Of a DNA stretch of 64,000 nt, positions 8,839-17,182 are shown piece after piece (the stretch's first letter is position 1; each line of letters starts with the position of its first letter). Location of the stretch: NCBI RefSeq assembly GCF_001437205.1, contig NZ_JQAZ01000004.1, positions 123,872-187,871 on the forward strand, in the 5' to 3' direction. Position numbers and translations under genes: made by a program. Source of the DNA: Lactobacillus selangorensis. Lineage in GTDB: Bacteria; Bacillota; Bacilli; Lactobacillales; Lactobacillaceae. The notes beneath the pieces were generated by a model, which saw only the letters and a list, made by a program, of their open reading frames with translations, made no database searches and was not told the DNA's origin.

Positions 8839-9501
8839 TTAGTACCAGCCATTTGCTTCCCAGAATGCTTGGGCAGCTGTCCATGAACCATAACGGGATG
8901 TGACGTATGAATTAGCGACACTTTCCTGGTTAGATGCAGAGTAATCACCATTTAAGAGTGAAGCACTTAATTGGTACTTACCGATGTACTGACCGTTTGT
9001 AGCTGTGTATGAGCCGCCAGATTCTTTGTTAGCAATCCATGCCTTAGCAGCTTCATCAGAGCTGGATAAGCTGGATGACGAAGTGGTGCTGGTTGTGGAT
9101 GCTGAAGTTGCAGTCGAAGTTGCTGCAGCACTGGTTGAAGATTGACTAGCAGCGCTTGAAGCAGCACTCGATGTGTTGGTTGTTGTAGCAGCTTGAACAT
9201 TTGTGGTTGCAGCACTAGAGTTTGAGCTTGTGCTTGTGGTGGCACCGCTAATCTTAACGGTTTCGCCTGGATAAATCAGATCATATCCGCCGACTGTGCG
9301 TCCGTTTAAGGTTTCAAGTGCAGCAGTGGTCATGTTATATTCCTTAGCGATGGACATGTATGTGTCACCGGATTGAACTGTAACTGTGCCATTGCCATTG
9401 TTTGTAGCAGCGTGAGTTGCACTTGTCGTTGCGTTAAATGTCAAGAGACCAGCGAATGCAGTTGTTGCGAATAATAATGTCGATTTAATAGATTTTTTCA
9501 A
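8839..9501 (-). CDS. apf: Secreted LysM protein, aggregation-promoting-factor-like
   Basis: Encodes about 220 residues from a TTG at 9501. A longer in-frame reading starts at another TTG (9555), but that has no ribosome-binding site, whereas GGAG lies 10 bases before 9501 and the product then begins with a standard signal peptide (KKSIKS, hydrophobic core, cleavage near ATHAA). A LysM peptidoglycan-binding domain follows (about 40-85, VQSGDTYMSIAKEYN), then a Ser/Thr/Ala linker, then the Apf C-terminal domain (KESGGSYTATNGQYIGKYQL to FWEANGWY). The family is abundant on lactobacillus surfaces and related to lytic transglycosylases; enzymatic activity here is unproven. Confidence 0.85.
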   Translation of the reverse strand: MKKSIKSTLLFATTAFAGLLTFNATTSATHAATNNGNGTVTVQSGDTYMSIAKEYNMTTAALETLNGRTVGGYDLIYPGETVKISGATTSTSSNSSAATTNVQAATTTNTSSAASSAASQSSTSAAATSTATSASTTSTTSSSSLSSSDEAAKAWIANKESGGSYTATNGQYIGKYQLSASLLNGDYSASNQESVANSYVTSRYGSWTAAQAFWEANGWY

Positions 9502-9770
9502 GTAAGATACACTCCAATTCTTTTTGTCTGTTGTGTTTGTTTGTTGTTCCTTCAAATGAGTATGTAAGTACTATAACCCCACAATGTTGCAGTTATGTCA
9601 CAGAATGGTTATCGAACCAATACATTTTAGGAAGCCCATGTAATCTTTTCCGTAAAAAAGCCACGTACTGTGCGATTTAATGGGGTTTTGAGTGTATTTT
9701 AATTCGTCACAAAAGGGCCACAAAATGTTCTTTTTAGTCGTCATTTTAATTTGACACCCTCATTTTGAGC
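9502..9770 (-). promoter_or_regulatory. Upstream region of apf-like gene
   Basis: No gene is seen in this AT-rich stretch. On the minus strand TATAGT (9570-9575) could be a -10 box, leaving a leader of about 60 bases, with GTGACA (9596-9601) as an imperfectly spaced -35 (20 bases). The assignment is weak; the region is otherwise unexplained. Confidence 0.3.
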
Positions 9771-9773
9771 ACA

Positions 9774-9808
9774 AAAAAGAGGTAAAAGCGTCACTTTTAC
9801 CTCTTTTA
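9774..9808 (-). terminator. Terminator after GIY-YIG-like gene
   Basis: Stem AAGAGGTAAAAG / CTTTTACCTCTT with a five-base loop, followed on the minus strand by a T-run. It lies 14 bases after the stop codon at 9822. Confidence 0.85.
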
Positions 9809-9821
9809 ACAGTGCATTATT

Positions 9822-10262
9822 TTAAATAAATTGCGGATCCATCGCTAACTTCAACCGATTTGCCCACTGTGCAATCATTTCGGGATCATCGAAGAGACGG
9901 ACACGGAACTGGAAGTTTTCCTTAACTTCTTCAGGTGTGACGCCAAGATCTTTGCGCCCCTTATCTGAAGAATGAGTGTACTGACGCAGACGCTTCTTAA
10001 GATCCCAAGTCTTGCTTGGTTCAGCGCCAGATTCACCGATGGTCATCAATTTGCCTTCAGCGTCATAAATCAAGTAGACACCTGACTTGTCCGTCAAAGA
10101 CCGGCTCAGATCGCTATTCTTGCAAACTTCGGCGATCGTGTGCATTTTCAAACCATTGACGAAGACTTTGCCTAACTGACGGCCCAGGTCGTCCTGTGTC
10201 TTCATGACATTGTCCATCGTTGTTAACTTACTAAACTGTTTTGCATATGATTTTACCCGCAT
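9822..10262 (-). CDS. Degenerate GIY-YIG-like domain protein
   Basis: Encodes 146 residues. Residues 61-78 read GVYLIYDAEGKLMTIGES, matching the GIY-(10)-YIG spacing of GIY-YIG nucleases with GVY and TIG in place of the classical triplets, followed by basic KKRLRQY (89-95) at the place of the catalytic arginine. The N-terminal 55 residues are helical and basic. It could be an intact small nuclease or a fold that has lost catalysis; a clear C-terminal catalytic Glu cannot be assigned. It stands alone between two terminators within the accessory block between gltX and yacL. Confidence 0.55.
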   Translation of the reverse strand: MRVKSYAKQFSKLTTMDNVMKTQDDLGRQLGKVFVNGLKMHTIAEVCKNSDLSRSLTDKSGVYLIYDAEGKLMTIGESGAEPSKTWDLKKRLRQYTHSSDKGRKDLGVTPEEVKENFQFRVRLFDDPEMIAQWANRLKLAMDPQFI

Positions 10263-10396
10263 ACCGTAGCTCCCTATCTTCTCTTATGTATATCTCTGAA
10301 ACAAACAGTTATTATTGTAGCGAAAAAGCAGGGTAAAAGTCAATCCTAACTGCGGACACACGTTCGGAGAAACGTCAAAAGCCTATTCTGACGCGC

Positions 10397-10432
10397 AAAA
10401 AAAGGACCTGTCATTTAGAAACAACCGGTCCC
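10397..10432 (-). terminator. Terminator after yacL
   Basis: On the minus strand GGACC-G-GT pairs with AC-A-GGTCC around an A/T-rich loop and is followed by seven T; it lies just after the stop codon at 10441. Confidence 0.8.
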
Positions 10433-10440
10433 GATTCGTT

Positions 10441-11604
10441 TTATTTAGCTTTCTTATCTTTTGGTGAATCCTCTTTATGATCCTTATTATTGTTTTTTTC
10501 TTTTAATTTCCGCTGCTGATGAGTCGGACGTGCAAAAATCATCCGTCCAGCGGCTGTCTGCAACGCACTTGTAACGGTGACATCGAGTAGCTGATTGAGA
10601 TAGAACTGACCATCTTCAACGACGACCATTGTCCCATCATCGAGATAAGCCACCCCCTGCTGACGTTCGGTCCCCGATTTCACAACCGTGACCTTCATCG
10701 TTTCACCCGGCAGAACGGCCGGTTTCATCGCATTTGCTAATGAATTGATATTGTAAGTCTGCACATTTTGAAATTCGCAGACCTTGCTCAAGTTGAAATC
10801 ATTGGTCATCACAATTCCGTCGATCAATTTCGCTAACTTGATCAATTTGCTGTCAACCTCGGTCAAATCTTCGAAGTCGCCTTCATACATTTCGACATGA
10901 ATATCGTCATCCTTCTGCATCTTATTCAGGATGTCCAAGCCGCGCCGGCCACGAGTCCGTTTCAAACTATCAGCTGAATCAGAAATCAGCTGCAATTCGT
11001 GCAAAACAAAGTTGGGGACCAGCAGAATACCTTCGATAAAACCCGTTTTGGCAATATCGTAAATCCGACCGTCGATGATGACACTCGTATCCAAAATCTT
11101 GTACTTGCGGAAATTATCGCCGGCTTTGCGAGTCAGCACTTCATCGGCATTGTCATTATTGCGTTTTCGCAACTGCAGCGTCTTGCGCCATTCTTCTGGC
11201 CGCATCGTCCCGATTCGAAAGCCCAAGTACCCAAATGCAATCATTAAAATGATCGGCAAAAAAGTATTCAAGACAGGAATCCCTAGTCGGTACAGCGGAA
11301 TCGAAATGACGTTGGCTAGGACCAGCCCCAAAATGGTGAAAATCGTTCCAAACAGCAGATAGCTCGGCGTTTGACGGCTGAGAAATTTTTCGACACGGGT
11401 CATGCTGTTGCTGATCGGCTGGGCTGCGACTAATGATAAGAAGTAAAAAATAATTGCACCTAACAGTCCATCGGTGATGTCATTATTGAGATAGCGGAGC
11501 TCCGTCCATCCCAGCAGATGCCATAGCGAAGGTAAGACAGCTAAAGCCAAGCCCAGACCAAACAGGACAAACAGCAGACTAATAATTCGTTTCCGTAGTT
11601 TCAT
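10441..11604 (-). CDS. yacL: PIN/TRAM-domain membrane protein YacL
   Basis: Encodes 387 residues: four transmembrane helices in the first 135 residues, a PIN domain (about 170-285) starting KILDTSVIIDGRIYDIAK with acidic residues expected to bind metal, and a TRAM RNA-binding domain (about 295-355, VLPGETMKVTVVKSG). The tail (360-387) is very lysine-rich. It is conserved beside radA in Firmicutes; a membrane-anchored RNase role is inferred from the domains. The gene begins 35 bases after the radA stop. Confidence 0.92.
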   Translation of the reverse strand: MKLRKRIISLLFVLFGLGLALAVLPSLWHLLGWTELRYLNNDITDGLLGAIIFYFLSLVAAQPISNSMTRVEKFLSRQTPSYLLFGTIFTILGLVLANVISIPLYRLGIPVLNTFLPIILMIAFGYLGFRIGTMRPEEWRKTLQLRKRNNDNADEVLTRKAGDNFRKYKILDTSVIIDGRIYDIAKTGFIEGILLVPNFVLHELQLISDSADSLKRTRGRRGLDILNKMQKDDDIHVEMYEGDFEDLTEVDSKLIKLAKLIDGIVMTNDFNLSKVCEFQNVQTYNINSLANAMKPAVLPGETMKVTVVKSGTERQQGVAYLDDGTMVVVEDGQFYLNQLLDVTVTSALQTAAGRMIFARPTHQQRKLKEKNNNKDHKEDSPKDKKAK

Positions 11605-11639
11605 ATTGTCACCTCCTTTCTTCTATAGTAGAAACACGT

Positions 11640-13010
11640 TTAACCTTTAAATAATTTATGCAGTGTTTCAGACAAGGTTGTAACCCCGATAACTTGAATC
11701 TCGGTCGGCGGATTCCAGCCCTGTAAATTGTTCTTCGGCACAAAAATGCGCTTGAATCCTAATTTAGCAGCTTCATTGACTCGTTGTTCGATGCGATTAA
11801 CTCGTCGCACTTCACCGGTCAGGCCGATTTCACCAACAAAACAATCAGTCGGCAGAATTTCCTGGTCCTGATAACTGGATGCAATCGAAACAGCCATCGC
11901 TAAATCAATCGCTGGTTCATCAAGCCGGACCCCGCCAGTGGCCTTCAAATAGGCATCCTGATTCTGCAACATCAAATTGGCGCGTTTTTCCAACACTGCC
12001 ATGATGACCGACACACGATTGTGATCGAGTCCGGTCGATGTCCGTTTGGCGTTTCCGAACAACGTCGGTGTAATCAAGGATTGGATTTCGACCAGAATCG
12101 GCCGGGTTCCTTCCATTGACACCACGACAGCCGAACCAGTGGCCCCCCTTAGCCGTTCTTCCAAAAAGATTTCAGATGGATTGGCAACTTCTTCCAAACC
12201 GCTTTCCCGCATTTCAAAAATGCCGATTTCATTGGTCGATCCAAACCGGTTTTTGGCCGACCGCAGCATCCGGTACGTATGATGCATATCGCCTTCAAAG
12301 TACAAAACGGTATCGACCATATGTTCCAGCACTTTCGGCCCGGCAATCGCACCATCTTTGGTCACATGTCCGACGACAAAAATCGTGACCTGCTGGGTCT
12401 TGGCAATCCGCATCAGTTCGGCCGTCACTTCACGGACTTGAGCAACACTCCCGACGGCGGAATGAATATCTGGTTCATCCATCGTCTGAATTGAATCGAT
12501 AATGACATACGCCGGCTTCAATTGATCAATGGCATGGCGGATATTGGCCATATCCGTCTCTGGATATAAATATAGATTTTTGCCAGTCACATGGAGTCGT
12601 TCGGCCCGCATTTTAATCTGTGAAGCACTCTCTTCCCCAGATACATACAGTACCTTGTCGTGCTCATTTTCGAGCTGGCCTGATACTTGCAGCAGTAAGG
12701 TTGATTTTCCGATTCCTGGATCCCCACCGATTAAAATCAGCGAGCCTGGAACAACGCCGCCGCCCAAAACACGGTTCAATTCGTTGAGCTTCGTTTTGAC
12801 ACGTGGTTCTTTGGTAATATCGACTTCGGTTAATTGTTCCGGTTTGACCGGTTTTGTTTTAAGACTGAATGAATTATTGGCTTCAGTGCGGTCCTGCACT
12901 CGTTCTTCAATCATTTGATTCCAAGCGCCGCAGTTCGGGCAGCGGCCCAAATATTTAGGCGAGATGTAGCCGCAATTCTGACAAACATACTGTGTTTTTA
13001 CTTTGGCCAT
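11640..13010 (-). CDS. radA: DNA repair protein RadA
   Basis: Encodes 456 residues. A zinc finger (Cys10, Cys13, Cys24, Cys27) is followed by a RecA-like ATPase with Walker [11 protein letters not shown] (95-104), the RadA-specific [15 protein letters not shown] motif, and a C-terminal Lon-like domain. RadA drives branch migration and three-strand exchange in recombinational repair and natural transformation. The disA gene that separates radA and yacL in Bacillus is absent here. Confidence 0.97.
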   Translation of the reverse strand: MAKVKTQYVCQNCGYISPKYLGRCPNCGAWNQMIEERVQDRTEANNSFSLKTKPVKPEQLTEVDITKEPRVKTKLNELNRVLGGGVVPGSLILIGGDPGIGKSTLLLQVSGQLENEHDKVLYVSGEESASQIKMRAERLHVTGKNLYLYPETDMANIRHAIDQLKPAYVIIDSIQTMDEPDIHSAVGSVAQVREVTAELMRIAKTQQVTIFVVGHVTKDGAIAGPKVLEHMVDTVLYFEGDMHHTYRMLRSAKNRFGSTNEIGIFEMRESGLEEVANPSEIFLEERLRGATGSAVVVSMEGTRPILVEIQSLITPTLFGNAKRTSTGLDHNRVSVIMAVLEKRANLMLQNQDAYLKATGGVRLDEPAIDLAMAVSIASSYQDQEILPTDCFVGEIGLTGEVRRVNRIEQRVNEAAKLGFKRIFVPKNNLQGWNPPTEIQVIGVTTLSETLHKLFKG

Positions 13011-13098
13011 GTGTGGGCCTCCTTTTCAAAAAGTGCCTATCTATTATAGCGTATTAGAAAGGAAAAGAACACTTTTCTCCGAAAGTACGTTCGCCCTT

Positions 13099-13638
13099 TT
13101 AACGGCCTGATGAACCAAAACCGCCGGTCCGTTCCGTCGTCACAGTTGTCTCATCGTCAACCGTCAGATACGGCATGAAAATACCTTGTCCGATTCGTTC
13201 GCCTTTTTTAATCGTAACATCACGGACACCCATATTGACGAGCTGAAAGAAAATCTCGCCTTCGTTCGCTGGGTTATTATAGTAATCCGCATCGACAATG
13301 CCGACCCCGTTCGGTAAAACAAGCCCTTTTTTCAACGGATTGCTGGACCGATTGGCTAACATCAAAAACTCATTATCTGGCATATAGGCTTTGATGCCAG
13401 TCGGCACTAGCAACGGCTTCAGTGTTTTCGTCGCCGCCATATAATCTTCATCGGTTAAGGTCTGCTCCTTCCGCAATAAGTGGAAAATGCGGACAAAATC
13501 TAATTTCCAAATCGAAGGCAATAAAAAATCCTCAGCAGCCTCAAAATCATAGCCAGCAGCATGGGCTGTTTGGCGTTGCGGCAAGGCTAACTGAGCATTC
13601 TGATCCTTCGTCACAATTTCAAATCCACGTTGATGCAT
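13099..13638 (-). CDS. dut: dUTP diphosphatase
   Basis: Encodes 179 residues from ATG 13638, chosen over an ATG 36 bases upstream because GAGG lies 8 bases before it. The five trimeric dUTPase motifs are present: HAAGYDFEA, NRSSN, GVGIVDADYYNNPANEGEIF, GERIGQGIF and ERTGGFGSSG. About 45 residues lie between motifs 1 and 2, longer than the minimal enzyme but seen in lactobacillus and phage versions. It hydrolyses dUTP to dUMP, keeping uracil out of DNA. It lies upstream of radA. Confidence 0.93.
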   Translation of the reverse strand: MHQRGFEIVTKDQNAQLALPQRQTAHAAGYDFEAAEDFLLPSIWKLDFVRIFHLLRKEQTLTDEDYMAATKTLKPLLVPTGIKAYMPDNEFLMLANRSSNPLKKGLVLPNGVGIVDADYYNNPANEGEIFFQLVNMGVRDVTIKKGERIGQGIFMPYLTVDDETTVTTERTGGFGSSGR

Positions 13639-13720
13639 GAACCCGACCTCTTTCTTGTTCTGATTATGATACATATGCTACCATTAGTAATAATCATATC
13701 ATGAAAGACGGGGAGTTACC

Positions 13721-13774
13721 ATGGTTTTTGTAAGCCTTTTCCCATCTATTTTGGAATGGAGGAACCGATTATGA
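13721..13774 (+). CDS. Short leader ORF coupled to the acetyltransferase gene
   Basis: A 17-codon ORF (MVFVSLFPSILEWRNRL) begins at an ATG 6 bases after GGGGAG and ends in a TGA that overlaps the next gene's ATG (ATGA, 13771-13774). Layout and spacing suggest a translated leader that couples ribosomes into the downstream gene. The peptide matches nothing recognised. Confidence 0.4.
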   Translation: MVFVSLFPSILEWRNRL

Positions 13775-14085
13775 CATTTGAATTCGAACCCGGTCGTTTT
13801 TATCAGAATGATGCTGATGGACAGCTAATCGACGAAGTTACCTTTCAGGAAACCAATGATCACCAAAGCCTGATTATCGACCACACGTTTGTCCGGCCCG
13901 ATCATCGGGGTCAGGGAATTGCTGCCCAGCTGATCGAACAAGTCATCGCTTATGCCCGTCAGCAAAAACAGACCATCATTCCGTTATGCACCTATGCGCA
14001 AGCTTATTTTAAACAGCACACCGACCAGGACGACATTCTGGCACCTCAAAATACGATCACTGCTGTTCAGGAAAATTCAAAATAG
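13771..14085 (+). CDS. GNAT-family N-acetyltransferase (YjdJ/NATD1 type)
   Basis: Encodes 104 residues from ATG 13771, 8 bases after GGAGG; a start 15 bases earlier overlaps the ribosome-binding site. The small single-domain fold shows the acetyl-CoA motif VRPDHRGQGIAAQLIEQVI (about 43-61) and the PLCTYAQAYF segment of this family. Substrate unknown. It is divergent from dut and lies 66 bases upstream of rpiA. Confidence 0.85.
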   Translation: MTFEFEPGRFYQNDADGQLIDEVTFQETNDHQSLIIDHTFVRPDHRGQGIAAQLIEQVIAYARQQKQTIIPLCTYAQAYFKQHTDQDDILAPQNTITAVQENSK

Positions 14086-14151
14086 ACATCGTTTTCAGTG
14101 CAAAACACGGTATAATAAAAACAAAACCTGTTTTCAAAGGAGACGAACCAG

Positions 14152-14838
14152 ATGGATCAGAATGAATTGAAAAAAATGGCGGGCCGTAAAGCTGCTGAAT
14201 TTGTCCATGATGACATGATTCTCGGATTAGGGACCGGCTCAACTGTTCGTTATATGGTCGAAGCAGTCGCAGAACGTGTGAAAAATGAAAGCCTGCACAT
14301 TACCGGAGTAGCCACTTCACGCCGGACTCGTGACCAAGCAGAAAAATTGGGCATCCACATGAAGTCAGTCGATGAAGTCCCTTATATCGATGTAACCATT
14401 GATGGCGCCGATGAAATCGATAAGAACTTTCAGGGCATCAAGGGCGGTGGTGCAGCCCACACAATGGAAAAAATCGTGGCAACTGCCTCCAATCAGAACA
14501 TCTGGATCGTTGACGAAAGCAAAATCGTCGATCAATTAGGCCGTTTTCCGCTGCCGACCGAAGTCATTCCTTACGGCAGCACCAAAGTGTTCCAACGGCT
14601 TGCCGATGAGGGACTGCATCCGCGTTTCCGTTTGAACGAAGACGGCACTCGTGTCACGACCCATTCGAAAAATTACGTCATCGACCTGCATATGAAACAA
14701 ATCCAGCATCCGCATCTCCTGCAGGATTGGTTGATTCGGCAGGTCGGCATCGTCGAACAAGGTTTGTTCCTCGATCTCGTCAATAAAGTCGTTGTCGGTA
14801 CCCAAGACGGCCCCAAAGTCTTGGATGCCCATCGTTAA
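14152..14838 (+). CDS. rpiA: Ribose-5-phosphate isomerase A
   Basis: Encodes 228 residues. Conserved segments are [13 protein letters not shown] (about 24-36), TIDGADEID (about 83-91) and [11 protein letters not shown] (about 97-107), which form the phosphate and catalytic site. It interconverts ribose-5-phosphate and ribulose-5-phosphate in the pentose phosphate pathway, supplying PRPP for nucleotides. AAAGGAG lies 10 bases before the ATG. Confidence 0.96.
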   Translation: MDQNELKKMAGRKAAEFVHDDMILGLGTGSTVRYMVEAVAERVKNESLHITGVATSRRTRDQAEKLGIHMKSVDEVPYIDVTIDGADEIDKNFQGIKGGGAAHTMEKIVATASNQNIWIVDESKIVDQLGRFPLPTEVIPYGSTKVFQRLADEGLHPRFRLNEDGTRVTTHSKNYVIDLHMKQIQHPHLLQDWLIRQVGIVEQGLFLDLVNKVVVGTQDGPKVLDAHR

Positions 14839-14845
14839 AACAAAT

Positions 14846-14886
14846 CTAAAAAATCCGTCGCCCATTATGGCCGGCGGATTTTTTAT
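14846..14886. terminator. Bidirectional terminator between rpiA and pgmB
   Basis: AAAAAATCCG pairs with CGGATTTTTT, with a longer imperfect inner stem, between two convergent genes. Confidence 0.85.
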
Positions 14887-14901
14887 TTTCTGATTTAATG
14901 A

Positions 14902-15576
14902 TTAAGGACGTGCTTGTTTGTAGGCCTCTTCAATCTTTGTCAACGAAAGGTCAGCGGTGCTTGGGAAAATCAAATCGGCTTTGCTCAAAACATCTTTGTC
15001 GCCAATCCCGACTGAGAATTGATCAGCAGCATTGATGGCTTGAATCCCAGCGGCGGCATCTTCCAGCCCGACACAATCGTAATCAGGTTCATGAATAGCT
15101 TCAGCCGCCTTTTGATAAATTTCAGGATTCGGCTTGCCGTGCTTCAATGTGGCTGGATCAACGATCGCATCGAAGTAATCAGTCAGTCCTAATTTATTCA
15201 AGATTGTAGGGGCATTCTTGGATGCAGAAGCCAATGACATCGGATAACCGGCCTGCTTAATCGAATCTAAGAATGGCTTGACCCCTGGCAGAATATCTTT
15301 AGCGGACATGTTCTTCAAAGAATCCAGATACAGATTGTTTTTATCGGTCGCAAATTGTTCTTTTTGCGCCTGTGTATAGTCATTTTCTTTATGACCAAAC
15401 TTCAAGATGATATCAAGTGAATCCATCCGACTGATTCCCTTCAGCTTGTCGTTCATGCTGTCCGGCAAATCAATCCCCAATTCATCATGTGCCATTTTTT
15501 TCCATGCTGCGAAATGATAATTAGCAGTGTCTGTGATGACACCGTCCAAATCAAATGTAAAGCCCTTTAGCATCAT
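14902..15576 (-). CDS. pgmB: Beta-phosphoglucomutase
   Basis: Encodes 224 residues of the HAD superfamily: FDLDGVITDTA (nucleophile Asp near residue 9 and acid/base Asp two on), a cap domain with KLKGISRMDSLD, then SLASASKN, KHGKPNPEIY and GLEDAAAGIQAI. It converts beta-glucose-1-phosphate to glucose-6-phosphate in maltose or trehalose breakdown. No maltose phosphorylase gene is adjacent. A cre-like site overlaps its promoter. Confidence 0.95.
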   Translation of the reverse strand: MMLKGFTFDLDGVITDTANYHFAAWKKMAHDELGIDLPDSMNDKLKGISRMDSLDIILKFGHKENDYTQAQKEQFATDKNNLYLDSLKNMSAKDILPGVKPFLDSIKQAGYPMSLASASKNAPTILNKLGLTDYFDAIVDPATLKHGKPNPEIYQKAAEAIHEPDYDCVGLEDAAAGIQAINAADQFSVGIGDKDVLSKADLIFPSTADLSLTKIEEAYKQARP

Positions 15577-15607
15577 AAATCACTCCTTGTCCATTCTATT
15601 TCATCTT

Positions 15608-15642
15608 CAGTGTATGTAAACGGTTCAAAATAAGCAAGCAAA
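15608..15642 (-). promoter_or_regulatory. pgmB promoter with overlapping cre-like site
   Basis: On the minus strand TTGCTT and TACACT are spaced by 17 bases. The spacer holds GAACCGTTTACA; its right half CGTTTACA fits the CcpA cre consensus perfectly, while the left half has two mismatches. This suggests glucose repression of pgmB. Confidence 0.4.
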
Positions 15643-15784
15643 ATCGTCTATTTTTAGAAAAGTGCGCCCAAATAAGCCTGATTCGTATTTAATTGATTGT
15701 CCTTTTATGAGATTAGCGTTAAAATTATCTCATAAAGGGAGCAAGCAACTTACCATTAAAACGCCCTTCCAAAGGAGTGATCAT

Positions 15785-17107
15785 ATGAGTCAACCAATTT
15801 CTTCAGATGATATCAAGCGTTACCAAACTAATCTGAACCAAATGCCGCAAGCGCAAACGATCAAACGAGCCGTTATGGACAACGGCATCAAAGCTGCCAG
15901 TGAACGTCCGTCCGCTGCAACGACTTTGGATCCGGTCTTCTCTGACGAAGTCGAAACAGGAACTGTTTCCAATCAGTTAAAGAGCGGCCGCTGCTGGTTA
16001 TTCTCTACTTTGAACACCATGCGTCATGACATGGCCAAAGCTTACCATATTAAAGATTTTCAACTTTCACAAAACTACTTATCCTTCTGGGACCGTCTCG
16101 AAAAGGCCAACCTCTTCTTTGCCAACATTCTGCAAAGTGCTGATAAACCGATTACCGACCGCGAAGTAGCCTTTTATCTGGCCCAACCCGACGATGATGG
16201 CGGCCAATGGGACCAAGCAGCTGCTTTGATTGAAAAGTACGGTGTCGTGCCGCAAAGCGTCATGCCTGAAACCCAAGCCAGCGATCACACTGCCGAATTC
16301 TCCAGCGTCATTAACTTGTTATTACGCAAGGATGCAAAACAATTACGGCAAATGGTTGCTGATAAAGCCAGCGATGCCGATATTGACAAGACACGTACCC
16401 AAATGCTGAGCGAAGTTTATCGGATTTGTGTGACAACCTTTGGCGAACCGCCGAAGACGTTCGACTTCGAATACCGTGATGACGACAAGAAGTATCATCT
16501 CGATCAGAATTTGACGCCGCAGAGTTTCTACGATAAATACATCGGCTGGAACTTGGATGATTACATCGTCGTTGCTTCGACACCGCAAACCGACAAGCCA
16601 TACGACCATATGTACACCATTCCATCCGAAAACACCGTTCAAGGCGGCCATCCGATGACCATTTTGAACGTCGAATTCGACAAGCTGAAGCAGCTTGCCT
16701 TAACGACCCTTCAAAACGGCGAAACCGTTTGGTTCGGGAATGATGTCCTTGAAGGCGAAGATCGTAAGAAAGGCTGGCTGGAAAGCGACTTGTACGCCGA
16801 AAGCGAGCTCTTCAGTACCGACCTTTCCATGAACAAGAAAGACCGTTTTGATACTTTGCAAGCCGAAATGTCGCATGCAATGACCTTAACGGGTGTCGAC
16901 CGAGTGAACGGCAAGCCACGCCGCTGGAAGGTTGAAAACTCTTGGGGCGATACAAACGGTGAAAAAGGCTACTTCACCATGAGCGATTCCTGGTTCAATG
17001 ATTACGTTTATGAAGTCGTTGTGCGCAAGTCCATCCTGGACGACAAGGATAAGGCTGTCTTAAACGAAAAGCCGAAGGAACTCGTTCCTTGGGACCCGTT
17101 GCACTAA
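15785..17107 (+). CDS. pepC: Aminopeptidase C, first copy
   Basis: Encodes 440 residues from ATG 15785, after AAAGGAG; an upstream in-frame reading of 41 codons lacks a ribosome-binding site. A papain-fold C1B (bleomycin hydrolase) peptidase with the triad Cys70 (QLKSGRCW), His in MSHAMTLTGV and Asn in KVENSWGD. It is a hexameric cytoplasmic enzyme that releases N-terminal amino acids from peptides. The C-terminus ends PWDPLH, several residues shorter than the second copy (PWDPMGALA); in this family the tail projects into the active site, so specificity may differ. Confidence 0.95.
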   Translation: MSQPISSDDIKRYQTNLNQMPQAQTIKRAVMDNGIKAASERPSAATTLDPVFSDEVETGTVSNQLKSGRCWLFSTLNTMRHDMAKAYHIKDFQLSQNYLSFWDRLEKANLFFANILQSADKPITDREVAFYLAQPDDDGGQWDQAAALIEKYGVVPQSVMPETQASDHTAEFSSVINLLLRKDAKQLRQMVADKASDADIDKTRTQMLSEVYRICVTTFGEPPKTFDFEYRDDDKKYHLDQNLTPQSFYDKYIGWNLDDYIVVASTPQTDKPYDHMYTIPSENTVQGGHPMTILNVEFDKLKQLALTTLQNGETVWFGNDVLEGEDRKKGWLESDLYAESELFSTDLSMNKKDRFDTLQAEMSHAMTLTGVDRVNGKPRRWKVENSWGDTNGEKGYFTMSDSWFNDYVYEVVVRKSILDDKDKAVLNEKPKELVPWDPLH

Positions 17108-17182
17108 GCCTTTTTCAAACCGTTATTCCAACAAAATAAGCTGTTTTAGAATCGAACTGAAATGATAAAGGAGTGTTGAAAT

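Noticed and set aside
9502..9555. Longer apf-like reading frame starting at TTG 9555
   Set aside because: No ribosome-binding site, and the extra 18 hydrophilic residues would precede the signal peptide.
15662..15784. N-terminal extension of the first pepC
   Set aside because: The extra 41 residues have no counterpart in the second copy and AAAGGAG clearly marks ATG 15785.
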